Shown: positions 17,477 through 27,765, counted from the first letter of the stretch. The stretch is DNA of 64,000 nt from an uncultured Alphaproteobacteria bacterium (GCA_903893805.1 CAITNM010000030.1:95900-159899), one strand, 5' to 3'. A program made the numbers and translations. The notes: a model not told the origin generated them from the letters alone.

Positions 17477-18823
17477 ATGAAATTGTTCGAAAAAATTCTC
17501 ATTGCAAATCGTGGAGAGATTGCTCTGCGTATTTTGCGTGCCTGCAAAGAATTAGGTATTAAAACCGTCGCAGTCCATTCTACTGCTGATGAAAGCTGTA
17601 AACATGTACGATTAGCAGATGAAAGCGTATGTATTGGTCCGCCATCATCCAAAGATAGTTACTTAAAAATGTCTGCAATTATAAGCGCTGCAGAAATTAC
17701 GGGAGCTGATGCTATACATCCTGGTTTTGGATTTTTATCTGAAAATGCAACATTTGCTCAGATGATTGAAGAGCACGGAATAACCTTTATTGGTCCGACC
17801 CCGCAGCATATCACCATGATGGGCGATAAGATTACCGCAAAAAAAACAATGATTGAACTTGGTGTTCCTGTTGTTCCGGGAACCGAAGGCGCCGTTACTG
17901 TTGATAACGCAATTGAGTGGGCGAACAAAATTGGCTACCCGGTTATTATTAAAGCAACATCAGGTGGTGGTGGTAAGGGAATGAAAGTTGCTACTTCTGA
18001 TGATGAAGTGGTTAATGCAGTCCGTCTTGCTGGTGTTGAAGCTAAAGCCAATTTTGGAAATGACGAAGTCTATATGGAGCGCTATTTGCGTCACCCTCGT
18101 CATATTGAGATACAAGTTGTGGGTGATACTCATGGTAATGTCGCAAATCTTGGTGAGCGTGACTGCTCTATTCAACGTCGCCATCAAAAGATATGGGAAG
18201 AAGCACCATCTCCTGCATTAACTTCAGAACAACGAAGCAAGCTTGGTGATATTGTAAACCAAGCTATTAAGAAAATGGGCTATCGCGGCGTTGGTACTCT
18301 TGAATTCCTTTTTGAGGATGGCGAATTCTTTTTTATGGAAATGAATACCCGTATTCAGGTTGAGCACCCTGTAACTGAAATGGTAACAGGAATTGATTTG
18401 GTAAAAGAGCAAATTATGGTTGCTGCAGGTCACCGTTTATCATTTACCCAAAACGATATTAAGATTACAGGGCATGCAATTGAATGCCGTATTAACGCAG
18501 AAGATCCGCAAACGTTTGTGCCTTCTCCTGGAAAAATTACCTCTTATCATACTCCCGGTGGTTTTGGCGTTAGAGTTGATAGCCACATGTATGACGGTTA
18601 CGTTGTTCCTCCTTATTATGACAGCATGATTGCCAAATTAATTGTTCATGGTAAAAACCGTGAAGAGGCTATGCAAAGGGTGAAGCGTAGCTTAGATGAA
18701 TATGTGATCGATGGGATAAAAACAACAATTCCATTACATCGTATTCTTGTTGATGATCCTGATATGCGTAAAGGCGAGTACGATATTCACTGGTTAGAAA
18801 AGCGATTGAGTAAAGATAATTAA
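17477..18823 (+). CDS. accC: Biotin carboxylase of acetyl-CoA carboxylase
   Basis: ATP-grasp enzyme that carboxylates biotin on AccB. The 448-aa sequence is full length. It has the N-terminal [13 protein letters not shown], the Gly-rich ATP loop [34 protein letters not shown], the metal-binding [20 protein letters not shown] region (split around 290-310) and the HPVTE motif. It is translationally close to accB (2-nt gap). The transferase subunits AccA/AccD are not in this window. Confidence 0.97.
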   Translation: MKLFEKILIANRGEIALRILRACKELGIKTVAVHSTADESCKHVRLADESVCIGPPSSKDSYLKMSAIISAAEITGADAIHPGFGFLSENATFAQMIEEHGITFIGPTPQHITMMGDKITAKKTMIELGVPVVPGTEGAVTVDNAIEWANKIGYPVIIKATSGGGGKGMKVATSDDEVVNAVRLAGVEAKANFGNDEVYMERYLRHPRHIEIQVVGDTHGNVANLGERDCSIQRRHQKIWEEAPSPALTSEQRSKLGDIVNQAIKKMGYRGVGTLEFLFEDGEFFFMEMNTRIQVEHPVTEMVTGIDLVKEQIMVAAGHRLSFTQNDIKITGHAIECRINAEDPQTFVPSPGKITSYHTPGGFGVRVDSHMYDGYVVPPYYDSMIAKLIVHGKNREEAMQRVKRSLDEYVIDGIKTTIPLHRILVDDPDMRKGEYDIHWLEKRLSKDN

Positions 18824-18914
18824 TCTTCATTCAAGATTACGAAAAAGCAAAATGCCTTATTAGGTAATTGTTAACTCCCTTATTTCATACTGAAAAAAAA
18901 CAGTAGTTATTCAA

Positions 18915-19769
18915 GTGCGATTTTGGATTGGCATAGGCATAGTAGTCTCCTGCATCTTATTGGGATACCTAATAGGAGGCGGACATTTTATAGTCTTATT
19001 CCAGCCCGCTGAATTTATCATCATTCTCGGCGTTGGTGCCGGTTCATTTATTATTTCCAATTCCAGCAAGACCCTTAGCCAGGTGCGACATGCATTCATG
19101 ATTGCACGTGAAGGTGCTTCTTACACACAAGATGACTATCTTGAGTCTTTATTATTGCAGTTTACAATTTTTAAACTTGCACGTAGTAAAGGCATGCTAC
19201 CTTTGGAATCTCACATTGATCATCCGCATGAAAGCCTCATATTTCAAAGCTTTCCTGCGTTCATGAAACATACAGATGCACTTAATTTTTTGTGCGACTA
19301 TTTACGAATAATATCCATGGGATGTGAAAATCCTTTTCTCATTGAAAGTCTTATAGATCAAGAAATTGAAACTCTTGAAGATGAAAATAACCACATGACA
19401 TCAGCTGTGCAAAATCTTGCAGACGCTACTCCTGCACTTGGTATTATTGCTGCTGTTTTAGGCGTTATTCATACAATGGGAGCTATAGATCAACCTCCAG
19501 CACAGCTTGGAAGATTAATTGGTGGTGCGCTTGTTGGAACCTTTTTAGGCGTGCTCGTTTCGTATGGTTTTCTAGGACCTATTGCACATTCATTGAAGGA
19601 AGCGTACACAGCAAGGCGAGGATTTTTAATGGTGATTCGCGCAGGGTTACTAGCCTATTTAAGTGGTCAAGCTCCTATTATTGCTATAGAGTTCGCTAGA
19701 AAAAATATTGATGCATCATTAAGGCCATCATTCGACGAACTTGAAAAAGCTACTAAAGAATTGAAGTAA
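18915..19769 (+). CDS. motA: Flagellar motor stator protein MotA
   Basis: Proton-channel stator subunit of the flagellar motor. The 284-aa protein has four membrane segments: about 2-24, 30-50, 172-192 (ATPALGIIAAVLGVIHTMGA) and 205-230 (GALVGTFLGVLVSYGFLGPI). A cytoplasmic loop with SHIDHP contacts FliG. The conserved prolines in TPALG and GPIA are present. The start is a GTG at 18915; no closer ATG keeps the first segment. It is followed by motB after 3 nt. Confidence 0.94.
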   Translation: MRFWIGIGIVVSCILLGYLIGGGHFIVLFQPAEFIIILGVGAGSFIISNSSKTLSQVRHAFMIAREGASYTQDDYLESLLLQFTIFKLARSKGMLPLESHIDHPHESLIFQSFPAFMKHTDALNFLCDYLRIISMGCENPFLIESLIDQEIETLEDENNHMTSAVQNLADATPALGIIAAVLGVIHTMGAIDQPPAQLGRLIGGALVGTFLGVLVSYGFLGPIAHSLKEAYTARRGFLMVIRAGLLAYLSGQAPIIAIEFARKNIDASLRPSFDELEKATKELK

Positions 19770-19772
19770 GCT

Positions 19773-20912
19773 ATGGTAGATCGACCAATAATCATCCGAA
19801 GGTATAGAAAATCTCATCCACGTCCTCATGGAGGTGTTTGGAAAATTGCATATGCTGATTTTGTTACTGCGATGATGGCATTGTTTCTGCTTATGTGGCT
19901 CATTAACGTTTCTACAGAGGAAACAAAGAAAGGAATATCAGAATATTTTTCAACAAGTTTGGTCAGTATAAAGTCCTCAAGTGTTGGAACAGGAGTAATT
20001 GAAGGGGAAGTATCAGCAACCAAAAGCGGCAATAGTGATCAAGAAGAAGTAACTGATGCTAACAATATATACAATTCATATAATTCAAACATCCCAACAA
20101 AAGAAGACCAGCATATTACACAAATGCTAATATTTCCCAGTGAATTTGCCGCAAGCAAAACGGGAGATAAAGAGACAGATCACAAAATAACTACAAGTGA
20201 AAGTAATAAACCAAGCGTTGAACACAGCGTAAAACGACAAGATGAAATTTCTGAAAATACTAAAATAGATAACAAACAATATAGTAAGGGCATTAACAAA
20301 ACGTTGGAAAAAGAACAAGAATCAGAAAAAATAGCTGTTAAAAAACTACAACAAAAAGAAGTGCATCAGAAAATTGAAGACAATATTAAAACAGCTTTCA
20401 ATTCTTTACAGGAAGTAGAGAAGTTCAAGCATAACCTTATTATTGAATTAAAAAACGAAGGAATTAGAATTCAAATTGTAGATAGTCCTGATCACGAAAT
20501 GTTTAAAAGTGGCAGTCCAATACCTGCTAAATTCACTGAAAAAATCATTAAAGCATTAGGGGGAATCATCACAAAACTTCCTAATAAAATTGAGATTACT
20601 GGCCATACTGACTCACGACCCTATCAGAAAAAAGGGTACGGAAACTGGGAATTGTCCTCTGATAGAGCGCATTCTACACGAAGAATTTTAGAAGAGAGTG
20701 GTGTAAAGAGTAATCTGTTTGTAGAGGTTAATGGTCGTGCTGATAAGGATCCGTTGAATAAAAATAATTCAAAAGCCCCTGAAAACAGGCGTGTAAGCAT
20801 TACCATCTTGTATGCTGAGTCAGAAGAGCAGGAAAAAAAACCTATCGAAAGCGCTTCTGAGACGCAGAATCAGAAGAATAGTAACAATAAGATACCAAAA
20901 ATAATTCTGTAA
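19773..20912 (+). CDS. motB: Flagellar motor stator protein MotB
   Basis: Peptidoglycan-anchored stator partner of MotA. It has a short basic N terminus, then one membrane helix containing the proton-carrying aspartate (Asp29 in AYADFVTAMM) and the plug-like region after WLINVSTEETKKGIS. The central part (about 85-220) is a long, charged, low-complexity Lys/Glu-rich linker, longer than in enterics. The OmpA-like peptidoglycan-binding domain follows (EITGHTDSRPYQKKGYGNWE, SSDRAHSTRRIL, VNGRADKDPL). Length 379 aa. Its last 43 nt overlap the convergent uppP gene. Confidence 0.94.
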   Translation: MVDRPIIIRRYRKSHPRPHGGVWKIAYADFVTAMMALFLLMWLINVSTEETKKGISEYFSTSLVSIKSSSVGTGVIEGEVSATKSGNSDQEEVTDANNIYNSYNSNIPTKEDQHITQMLIFPSEFAASKTGDKETDHKITTSESNKPSVEHSVKRQDEISENTKIDNKQYSKGINKTLEKEQESEKIAVKKLQQKEVHQKIEDNIKTAFNSLQEVEKFKHNLIIELKNEGIRIQIVDSPDHEMFKSGSPIPAKFTEKIIKALGGIITKLPNKIEITGHTDSRPYQKKGYGNWELSSDRAHSTRRILEESGVKSNLFVEVNGRADKDPLNKNNSKAPENRRVSITILYAESEEQEKKPIESASETQNQKNSNNKIPKIIL

Positions 20913-21661
20913 AAGCCAAAAAAGCTGAAGCTAAATCGACCAAGAAACCATAAGAGAGTTTGAATAGTCAAAATTCCTAAACCTGCTGTGATTCCTATGA
21001 GAATAATCTGTGGTGTTGTAAATAGCATTCCTACACTAGGTGTATCAATAACTACTAAAGCCGAAGCACCCAAAATAGTTGGAATTGCCATCAGAAATGA
21101 AAATCGAGTTGATTCTATTCTGCTAAACCCCAAAAATCTAGCAGCTGTTAGGCACATACCAGAACGACTAGCACCTGGTATAAAGGCAAGACATTGAGAA
21201 ACTCCAATAACAAATCCTCTTTTATATGTCACAAAACGGTCTTTTACAGGGTTAGAGTCGGCTATAATCAGCAGAACCCCAAATACTATGCTTGCAATCC
21301 CCATAATCATAAAGCTCTCAGAAGTTGCGCCGTATATTTTCTTAATAAAAAACCCAACAGCTAAAGCGGGAAGGGATGAAAGCACTAGTATCCATGCTAA
21401 GTCACGATACTGTTTACATGGGTGTTTTTTTAGTCCTTTGACATCATAAACCCAAAGACCAAAAATCATTAAGCATATGTCTTTTGAAAAATAAATAAAC
21501 AACGCAAGTAATGATCCGAAATGCAGCGCAACATGGGTTTCAAGCCCATTAGTGTGAATTCCAAAGAGCTTTTCTAATACAACAAGATGAGCATTTGAGC
21601 TTATCGGTAAGAACTCAGCTATTCCTTGGAAAACACTTAAAAAGATAAAATCATGGGTCAT
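20870..21661 (-). CDS. uppP: Undecaprenyl-diphosphatase UppP (BacA)
   Basis: Integral membrane phosphatase that recycles undecaprenyl pyrophosphate for peptidoglycan and LPS synthesis. The 263-aa, multi-spanning protein carries both family motifs: QGIAEFLPISSNAHLVVLE near the N terminus and FIPGASRSGMC near residue 160. The start ATG overlaps the acnA stop (ATGA, 21658-21661), so it is translated as the second gene of an acnA-uppP unit. Its 3' end overlaps motB by 43 nt on the other strand. Confidence 0.95.
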   Translation of the reverse strand: MTHDFIFLSVFQGIAEFLPISSNAHLVVLEKLFGIHTNGLETHVALHFGSLLALFIYFSKDICLMIFGLWVYDVKGLKKHPCKQYRDLAWILVLSSLPALAVGFFIKKIYGATSESFMIMGIASIVFGVLLIIADSNPVKDRFVTYKRGFVIGVSQCLAFIPGASRSGMCLTAARFLGFSRIESTRFSFLMAIPTILGASALVVIDTPSVGMLFTTPQIILIGITAGLGILTIQTLLWFLGRFSFSFFGFYRIIFGILLLLFF

Positions 21662-24273
21662 TGTGCCGCCAACATGTTAAGTACAAAAGGTAAAATACCA
21701 CCATCTAAAAAGTACTGTATTTCATCTTCCGTATCAATCCTAACTAAAACTGGAACTATTTGCTCTGTTGTTCCTTTAAAGATTATTTTTAACATCATTT
21801 TAGGATGAATGTCCGTTGATAGGCCTTGAATAGTTACTTGCTCAGTGCCAGTTAATTTTAGAGTTTTGCGGGTAGTGCCGGGCATGAATTCTAGCGGTAA
21901 CACGCCCATGCCAACTAAGTTGGACCTGTGGATACGCTCAAAACTTTCAGCAATGACAGCTTTAATACCAAGCAAGAGAGTTCCCTTAGCCGCCCAATCT
22001 CGTGATGAGCCAGTACCATATTCTTTACCGGCAACGATCACAAGTGGGACGTTTGTTTTCATATATGCCATAGCTGCATCATAGATACTTATTTGCTGAT
22101 TGCTTCCATCAACTAACCGTGTATACCCACCACTAATGTCTGGAAGCATTTCATTTTGTAAGCGAATATTAGAAAAGGTTCCTCGCACCATTACTTCGTG
22201 ATTGCCGCGTCTAGAGCCATATGAATTGAAGTCTTCTAAAGGGACTGATTTTGATAATAAATACTTTCCTGCAGGACTATTTCCTTTAATGCTACCTGCT
22301 GGTGAAATATGGTCTGTAGTGATGCTGTCACCAAGCAACGCAAGGATTCGTGCATTTTCTATATCTGCAGGCTGATTTACTTTCATTTCAAAATAAGGAG
22401 GATGCTTTATGTAGGTACTATTATCCCAGGCATAAGTTTTTGACAAAGAGGTTTCTACGGCTTTCCACAAAGAATCACCATCAAATAAAGTCTTATAACG
22501 CAGCGCAAAAATTTCAGGTGTAATCACCTTTTCTATGACGTCTTTAATTTCTTGACTGGTTGGCCAAATATCTTTTAAAAAGACATCTTGTCCATTGGCT
22601 CCTTTCCCAATAGGTTCTTGCGAAAGGTTAATTGCCGTTGTGCCAGCTAAAGCAAAGGCTACAACCAAGGGTGGAGAGGCCAAATAATTTGCTTTAACAT
22701 GAGAGTTAATACGACCTTCAAAATTTCTATTTCCTGAAAGAACGCCTGAAACAGTTAAATCATTTGTATCAATAGCGTGTGTAATTGCTGCATCTAAAGG
22801 ACCAGAGTTGCCAATGCACGTTGTGCAACCATAGCCAACAACGTAAAACCCAATACTTTCAAGGTCTTCAAGTAAACCGCTGCGTTCTAAATATTCTGTT
22901 ACCACTTGAGAGCCAGGAGCTAAACTGGTTTTGACCCAAGGCTTAGCTTTCATACCCAGCTGATTGGCTTTTCTTGCAAGAAGCCCAGCTCCAATCATGA
23001 CTGAAGGGTTTGATGTATTAGTGCAGCTGGTGATCGCCGCAATAACCACATCATGATGACTTAAATTAAAATCTTTTCCTTCAAGCGTTACACTGCTCAA
23101 TGAACTAGTAGAAGTAAGAGCTTCTGTTTTTAAGTCTTTTAAAAGGATCTTATCTTGTGGACGTTTTGGACCAGCCATGCTTGGCAAAATAGTCGTTAAA
23201 TCAAGATTAATTGTATCCTTAAATTTTGGCTCTGTTCCGTCATTCCAAAGTCCTTGAGCTTTTGCATAAGCTTCAACCAAAGCCACTTGTTCAGCATTAC
23301 GGTTAGTAAGCTTTAGATAGTCAATGGTTTCCGCATCTATTGGGAAAAAACCGCAGGTTGCTCCATACTCAGGTGCCATATTAGCAATGGTTGCACGGTC
23401 GGCTAAAGATAACCATTTTAAACCAGGGCCATAAAATTCCACAAATTTTCCTACTACACCTTTTGTGCGTAGCAAATTGGTGATTGTTAATACCAAATCT
23501 GTGGCTGTAATTCCTTCATTTAAAGCGCCATCTAAGCGCATTCCTACTACTTCGGGAATTAGCATTGTTTGTGGCTGTCCGAGCATTGCTGCTTCAGCTT
23601 CTATGCCGCCAACTCCCCATCCTAATACGCCCAAGCCATTAATCATAGTAGTGTGGCTATCGCTACCAATAACGGTATCGGGGTAGGCTGTAAGTTCTCC
23701 ATTTTCTTCAGAAGTCCAAACTACTTTCGCAAGGTATTCTAAGTTTACTTGATGGCAAATTCCTGTACCTGGAGGAACAACTCTGAAATTCTTAAATGCT
23801 TTCTGTCCCCAACGCAAAAAACGATACCGCTCTATGTTTCGCTGATATTCTAGTTTAACATTTTCCGCAAAGGCAGATTTTGTGCCAAATTGATCAACCA
23901 TTACGGAATGATCAATAACCAAATCCACAGGAATTAAAGGATTAATCTTTTCAATGTCTCCTCCTTTTTTTGCTATAGCATCACGCATAGCTGCCATATC
24001 AACAACGGCAGGGACGCCGGTAAAATCTTGCATTAATACACGAGATGGAAAAAATGATATTTCTGAAAGAACTGCACCAGGTTTAACAGAACTAATAACA
24101 GCATCTAAATTAGCTTGGGTAACTCTTTTTTCATCAAAATGTCGCAGCAGATTTTCTAACAGAATTTTCAAAGAAAAAGGTAGGGAGCGAACATCGCTCA
24201 GAGTATCAATTGCATAGTAGTAATAATTCTTATTGCCAACCTTCAATATTTTTTTAACAGATGCTAATGACAT
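21658..24273 (-). CDS. acnA: Aconitate hydratase A
   Basis: TCA-cycle aconitase (IRP1/AcnA type, 871 aa). It contains the substrate motif SDSHTTMINGLGVLGWGVGG. The three cluster cysteines lie in ITSCTNTSNP and YGCTTCIGNSGPL. The C-terminal swivel domain has GDSITTDHISPAGSI, YGSRRGNHEVM and GKEYGTGSSRDWAAKG. Compared with the roughly 890-aa norm it is slightly short but no domain is missing. It is the first gene of a unit with uppP. It serves with gltA in citrate metabolism. Confidence 0.97.
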   Translation of the reverse strand: MSLASVKKILKVGNKNYYYYAIDTLSDVRSLPFSLKILLENLLRHFDEKRVTQANLDAVISSVKPGAVLSEISFFPSRVLMQDFTGVPAVVDMAAMRDAIAKKGGDIEKINPLIPVDLVIDHSVMVDQFGTKSAFAENVKLEYQRNIERYRFLRWGQKAFKNFRVVPPGTGICHQVNLEYLAKVVWTSEENGELTAYPDTVIGSDSHTTMINGLGVLGWGVGGIEAEAAMLGQPQTMLIPEVVGMRLDGALNEGITATDLVLTITNLLRTKGVVGKFVEFYGPGLKWLSLADRATIANMAPEYGATCGFFPIDAETIDYLKLTNRNAEQVALVEAYAKAQGLWNDGTEPKFKDTINLDLTTILPSMAGPKRPQDKILLKDLKTEALTSTSSLSSVTLEGKDFNLSHHDVVIAAITSCTNTSNPSVMIGAGLLARKANQLGMKAKPWVKTSLAPGSQVVTEYLERSGLLEDLESIGFYVVGYGCTTCIGNSGPLDAAITHAIDTNDLTVSGVLSGNRNFEGRINSHVKANYLASPPLVVAFALAGTTAINLSQEPIGKGANGQDVFLKDIWPTSQEIKDVIEKVITPEIFALRYKTLFDGDSLWKAVETSLSKTYAWDNSTYIKHPPYFEMKVNQPADIENARILALLGDSITTDHISPAGSIKGNSPAGKYLLSKSVPLEDFNSYGSRRGNHEVMVRGTFSNIRLQNEMLPDISGGYTRLVDGSNQQISIYDAAMAYMKTNVPLVIVAGKEYGTGSSRDWAAKGTLLLGIKAVIAESFERIHRSNLVGMGVLPLEFMPGTTRKTLKLTGTEQVTIQGLSTDIHPKMMLKIIFKGTTEQIVPVLVRIDTEDEIQYFLDGGILPFVLNMLAAQ

Positions 24274-24334
24274 GAAACTAAATTTTTATTAATCATGTAT
24301 TAGGCTAGCTTGAGGGCATGTTACAAATCAAGAC

Positions 24335-24634
24335 CTATATATTCATTGATGTTAGTGTCTTTAGAATATTAGCTAATGAAGAAATAATTTTTGTTTTGAC
24401 TTCAAACTCCAACATTAACTCTTTAAGCATAGGGGCAATTTGCTCAATGTTACCAACTCCACCTGCATAATTTGTCATCATTCCTTCAACGTCATTAGCT
24501 TTATTTAAAAATTCTTTCATATCGGCTTTGAAAAAATCTCCAAAGCTGCCTCCATCTGTAGATGCTGTTGATAGTTTCTGAGAAGGTATTGGGCCAACTG
24601 ATGACAATAATCCAGATTTAATAGCTTCGACCAT
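24335..24634 (-). CDS. fliE: Flagellar hook-basal body protein FliE (divergent)
   Basis: A 99-aa protein placed directly after flgH in the flagellar operon. It matches the FliE layout: a Gly/Ser-rich N-terminal part, FGDFFKADMKEFLNKAND as the first amphipathic helix, and a C-terminal helix (LMLEFEVKTKIISSLANILK, then TLTSMNI) where FliE normally has a pattern like LxLxLxVRNKxxxAYxEIMxMxV. FliE joins the MS-ring to the rod. Sequence similarity is modest, so the call rests on length, helix pattern and position. Confidence 0.72.
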   Translation of the reverse strand: MVEAIKSGLLSSVGPIPSQKLSTASTDGGSFGDFFKADMKEFLNKANDVEGMMTNYAGGVGNIEQIAPMLKELMLEFEVKTKIISSLANILKTLTSMNI

Positions 24635-24678
24635 AAATACACAAAAGTAAAATTCCTACTATTAGTATGAACAAAACT

Positions 24679-25455
24679 TTAAAATGGTAAAAGCTTATTA
24701 AGATATTGTTGGCCCCATGGCGCTGACTGGGCATCGCTCAGGTCACCTCTTCCTCCGTAGCTAATACGAAGGTTGGCGATTTTTTGGCTAGAAACTGTAT
24801 TATTTGAACTGATATCTTCTCGACGTATTATTCCTTTAATTTCTATTTCACGCAGTTCATTCACAAGACGCACCTCTTCACGGCCTTGAATAACCATATT
24901 TCCATTGGGGAGAATCTGAACTATTACAGCGGCCATGGTAAATTGCATCTTGTCCTGCACATCATATGTAGCAGTTGATTTTTGAGAAGGATTACTTTCC
25001 ATATCGACCCAATCAGATAAGCGTCCAGGGGCGCTGTTTTTTTGTCCAGGAAGAGCTTTAGCTAGTCTTTTTTGCATAGGTAAGCTTTGCCCCAACACTT
25101 CTGAGACTGTAGTGCTTAGTTTGCTATCTCGTGTAATTTCAGGATTCATTCGCATGGTTTGTTTGCGGTCTACAAGCACTTCAACTGATAGCACATCACC
25201 GATTTTTCCGGCACGCTGATCTTTGAAGAAGGCGCGAGACCCTGCTTGCCATAAAGAATTTGTTTGTCCGGTAGCAACTGGCATAGCTTCAGGCATTGGC
25301 ATGTGCACTGGTTCATAACCAGGAACATCTCGTGGATCTTTTATCTGCGTCATTTGTGGTGGCTCACCAATTGTTGAAAGATTGGTCGCTAAATTACAGC
25401 CTGGAAGCAACAGGGTGAGCAGTAATAGGACTATGGATAATTTACGCAAGTCCAT
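24679..25455 (-). CDS. flgH: Flagellar L-ring protein FlgH
   Basis: Outer-membrane lipoprotein forming the L-ring around the flagellar rod. A lipoprotein signal ends in LLPGC, with the acylated cysteine at residue 20. The mature part has SLWQAGSRAFFKDQRAGKIGD, VLVDRKQTMRMNPEI, a region beginning IQILPNGNMVIQGREEVRLV and the IRREDISSNNTVSSQKIANL block typical of FlgH. Length 258 aa is usual. It overlaps flgA by 14 nt, so the two are translationally linked. Confidence 0.94.
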   Translation of the reverse strand: MDLRKLSIVLLLLTLLLPGCNLATNLSTIGEPPQMTQIKDPRDVPGYEPVHMPMPEAMPVATGQTNSLWQAGSRAFFKDQRAGKIGDVLSVEVLVDRKQTMRMNPEITRDSKLSTTVSEVLGQSLPMQKRLAKALPGQKNSAPGRLSDWVDMESNPSQKSTATYDVQDKMQFTMAAVIVQILPNGNMVIQGREEVRLVNELREIEIKGIIRREDISSNNTVSSQKIANLRISYGGRGDLSDAQSAPWGQQYLNKLLPF

Positions 25456-26164
25456 GAATAATTTCCGCTGTGCTAGGTCCTACGACTTTTGCTGATATTT
25501 TTTTCACGTTTTGTTTTGAATTGTCATGTTGTGTTTCAAATGTGCCTGTATCTCCACAAGCAAGATCTTGAGTTGCTTGAGCTTTTGCGCTGACTATTAG
25601 GCACTGGCTGCGATAAACTACGTCGATCATATCTCCTCTCTTAATAATTGTTGGATTTTTAAGAAGTGAACGCTCAACAGGAAGTCCAGGTTTTATGATC
25701 GTGTGTGCTGATGATTTTCCAATAAGATCTGCGCTATCCATTGCAACCATTGCTGTTAATTGATCAATCGGATAAGACTGGTACCCAACATCAGACAAAT
25801 TAATAATATCATTTGATCCTATTGGTCTAAGTAGTATGGGAATATTGGTGAGCCATTCTATTTTTCCTGAAAGAGTAATTTGATCTCCGGATTTTAGTTT
25901 CAAAAAGACCTGAAAACTGCGTTGCTGTGGAGGTATAATCAATTCATCAACGCTTGCATTATCTAAGTTTGCGCTTTCTGGAAAAGCTTCTGATGGCATT
26001 TTTTCAATGACAACGTCAAAGTCTTTTGTGTTAATTTTTTGTCCAATTATTGGACGTAAAAACTCAACAAATTCTTGTTTTGAAAAACTTTTCCTTGAAG
26101 ATGCTTCCTCTGCATTTAAGCAAACAAAGCTAAAAAGAAGCGCGATTAAAATCATTATTTTCAT
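25442..26164 (-). CDS. flgA: Flagellar P-ring assembly chaperone FlgA
   Basis: Periplasmic chaperone for P-ring (FlgI) assembly. The 240-aa protein has a signal peptide (MKIMILIALLFSFVCLNAEE) and a C-terminal SAF/ChapFlgA domain with the family pattern IIKPGLPVERSLLKNPTIIK, then RGDMIDVVYRSQCLIVSAKA, ALQDLACGD-like sequence (QATQDLACGDTG) and AKVVGPSTAEI. It overlaps flgH by 14 nt and flgG by one base (TAATG). The P-ring protein FlgI itself is not in the window. Confidence 0.9.
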   Translation of the reverse strand: MKIMILIALLFSFVCLNAEEASSRKSFSKQEFVEFLRPIIGQKINTKDFDVVIEKMPSEAFPESANLDNASVDELIIPPQQRSFQVFLKLKSGDQITLSGKIEWLTNIPILLRPIGSNDIINLSDVGYQSYPIDQLTAMVAMDSADLIGKSSAHTIIKPGLPVERSLLKNPTIIKRGDMIDVVYRSQCLIVSAKAQATQDLACGDTGTFETQHDNSKQNVKKISAKVVGPSTAEIIHGLA

Positions 26165-26964
26165 TATTTTCCCATTCCGTTTACTGCACCCATCATGGCA
26201 TCGCCGGTTTTTACAGCTTTTGTAAGCATTTCGTAGACCTTTTCAATTTTTATTAAATCAGTCATTTCTTCTACTGCATTTACGTTAGATCCTTCACGAT
26301 AAGCTTGCTTAAGAAATCCACGTTGGTTTGTTCCAGGTGTGCCTGTATCTGGTTGTCCTGAAGCATTTGTTTTTACAAACAAGCTATCTCCCATTGCCTT
26401 CAGTCCTGAAGGGTTAAAAAAGGTTGCAAGTTGAATTTGTCCAACTAGTGTTTCCTGCCCCGGACTTGTTTCAGCATATACTTCGCCTGTTTGATTGATC
26501 GAAACCTTTAACGTATTTGATGGAAGGGTAATGCCGGGCTGTATTTTATACCCTGTTTTTGGCATAACCAACGTGTTGTTTTGGTCGCGGCTAAAACTGC
26601 CAACTCTTGTGTAAGCAGTTGTTCCGTCAGGTAAATCCACCAAGAAAAAACCATCACCATCAATCATTACATCTAAGCTTCTGCCTGTTTGAATTGGTTC
26701 ACCTTGTGAAAAAACTCTATATACAGCTGCTGCTTGTACACCAGTACCTATTTGGATACCTGTTGTATCAACAGAGCCAGACTTTGATGTGGTCACACCC
26801 AAGCTTCCATAATCAACATATGGAAGGTCGTACATCACTAAATATTGACGCTTAAATGCATCAACTCCTTGGGAAGCAATGTTTTGTGTTTTTATTGCTA
26901 AAAGAGCTTCTTGGCTTTGCAAGCCAGTTCGCGCAATATTAAGAGCATTTTGAATTGAAGCCAT
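26164..26964 (-). CDS. flgG: Flagellar distal rod protein FlgG
   Basis: Distal rod component, 266 aa. It has the N-terminal rod motif (ALNIARTGLQSQEALLAIKT, QNIASQGVDAFKR), the central beta-rich domain with RSLDVMIDGDGFFLVDLPDG and AYTRVGSFSRDQNNTLV, and the C-terminal MTDLIKIEKVYEMLTKAVKT helix. The canonical ANVNTTGFK segment reads QGVDAFKR here, a mild divergence. It is the second gene of the flgFGAH-fliE unit. Confidence 0.95.
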   Translation of the reverse strand: MASIQNALNIARTGLQSQEALLAIKTQNIASQGVDAFKRQYLVMYDLPYVDYGSLGVTTSKSGSVDTTGIQIGTGVQAAAVYRVFSQGEPIQTGRSLDVMIDGDGFFLVDLPDGTTAYTRVGSFSRDQNNTLVMPKTGYKIQPGITLPSNTLKVSINQTGEVYAETSPGQETLVGQIQLATFFNPSGLKAMGDSLFVKTNASGQPDTGTPGTNQRGFLKQAYREGSNVNAVEEMTDLIKIEKVYEMLTKAVKTGDAMMGAVNGMGK

Positions 26965-26973
26965 AACTACCTA

Positions 26974-27729
26974 TCACACATTCTTGGCAGAGACATTCAG
27001 CATTTTTTTACTGCTTTGCTCTTGTTCATCTATAATTTTTTGTGCATGTTCGAATTGACGCAAATATTCAATCATAAGAATACTTTCTTTTACAGATGAA
27101 ACATTTGAATCTTCTAAACCGAATTGCTTTATATAGTATTTAGTCGAAATAACGGGTTTTTGTTTTAAAGGATCTAATAGATTGTCACCTAAGCTTCTTA
27201 ACTGCTCTTGCTGATCGTCTACTGAAAAAACTCCAATTTTTCCAACAAGTACGGCATCTGCATGCACCCCGCCATGAGGATGAATCACTATGCTCTTGAC
27301 GCCTTTTGGAATGATAATCGGAGATGTTTCTTGACTTAAAACTTTATAAGCTCCATTTGCTGTTACTAACTCACCGTTACTATTAAGAGCAAATTGTCCA
27401 TTTCTTGTTAATTTGTTTCCTTTAGATGTTTGAACCATGAAATACCCATTTCCACTTAGGGACACATCTAAGGGATTTCCCGTTTGACGATAAGAACCAT
27501 CTGCAAGATTTCGTAGGGACTTATTGGCGCTTACAAAGTGAACAACCCTTCCTTCTTTGCCTTTTTGCGTTGTATTTACAAGCTTCACCATATGACTTTT
27601 AAAACCAGGAGTGTTTGCATTTGCTAAATTGTTTGTTGAGGTAGCTAAACGTACCCACTGAGCTTCTTGGGAAGATAAAGCAACTACATTTGGTTTTTGT
27701 ACTGAGTGACTAGGCTTATGTATATGCAT
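26974..27729 (-). CDS. flgF: Flagellar proximal rod protein FlgF
   Basis: Proximal rod component, 251 aa, first gene of the leftward flagellar operon. The N-terminal helix contains LATSTNNLANANTPGFKSHM. The middle holds GNPLDVSLSGNGYFMVQTSK and KLTRNGQFALNSNGELVTA. The C-terminal rod helix is SVKESILMIEYLRQFEHAQK. It has a slightly longer N-terminal tail (MHIHKPSHSVQKPN) than the family norm. A sigma-54-type promoter lies about 40 nt upstream (27766-27782). Confidence 0.92.
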   Translation of the reverse strand: MHIHKPSHSVQKPNVVALSSQEAQWVRLATSTNNLANANTPGFKSHMVKLVNTTQKGKEGRVVHFVSANKSLRNLADGSYRQTGNPLDVSLSGNGYFMVQTSKGNKLTRNGQFALNSNGELVTANGAYKVLSQETSPIIIPKGVKSIVIHPHGGVHADAVLVGKIGVFSVDDQQEQLRSLGDNLLDPLKQKPVISTKYYIKQFGLEDSNVSSVKESILMIEYLRQFEHAQKIIDEQEQSSKKMLNVSAKNV

Positions 27730-27732
27730 GTT

Positions 27733-27761
27733 TTGACAATTTTTTATTAGGTTTATATGTG
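27733..27761 (+). promoter_or_regulatory. Candidate sigma-70 promoter for the asmA gene
   Basis: A perfect TTGACA at 27733-27738 is followed after 17 nt by TATGTG (27756-27761); TATATG at 27754 with a 15-nt spacer is the alternative. It points toward asmA, with a leader of roughly 85 nt. By-eye proposal. Confidence 0.35.
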
Positions 27762-27765
27762 TCAG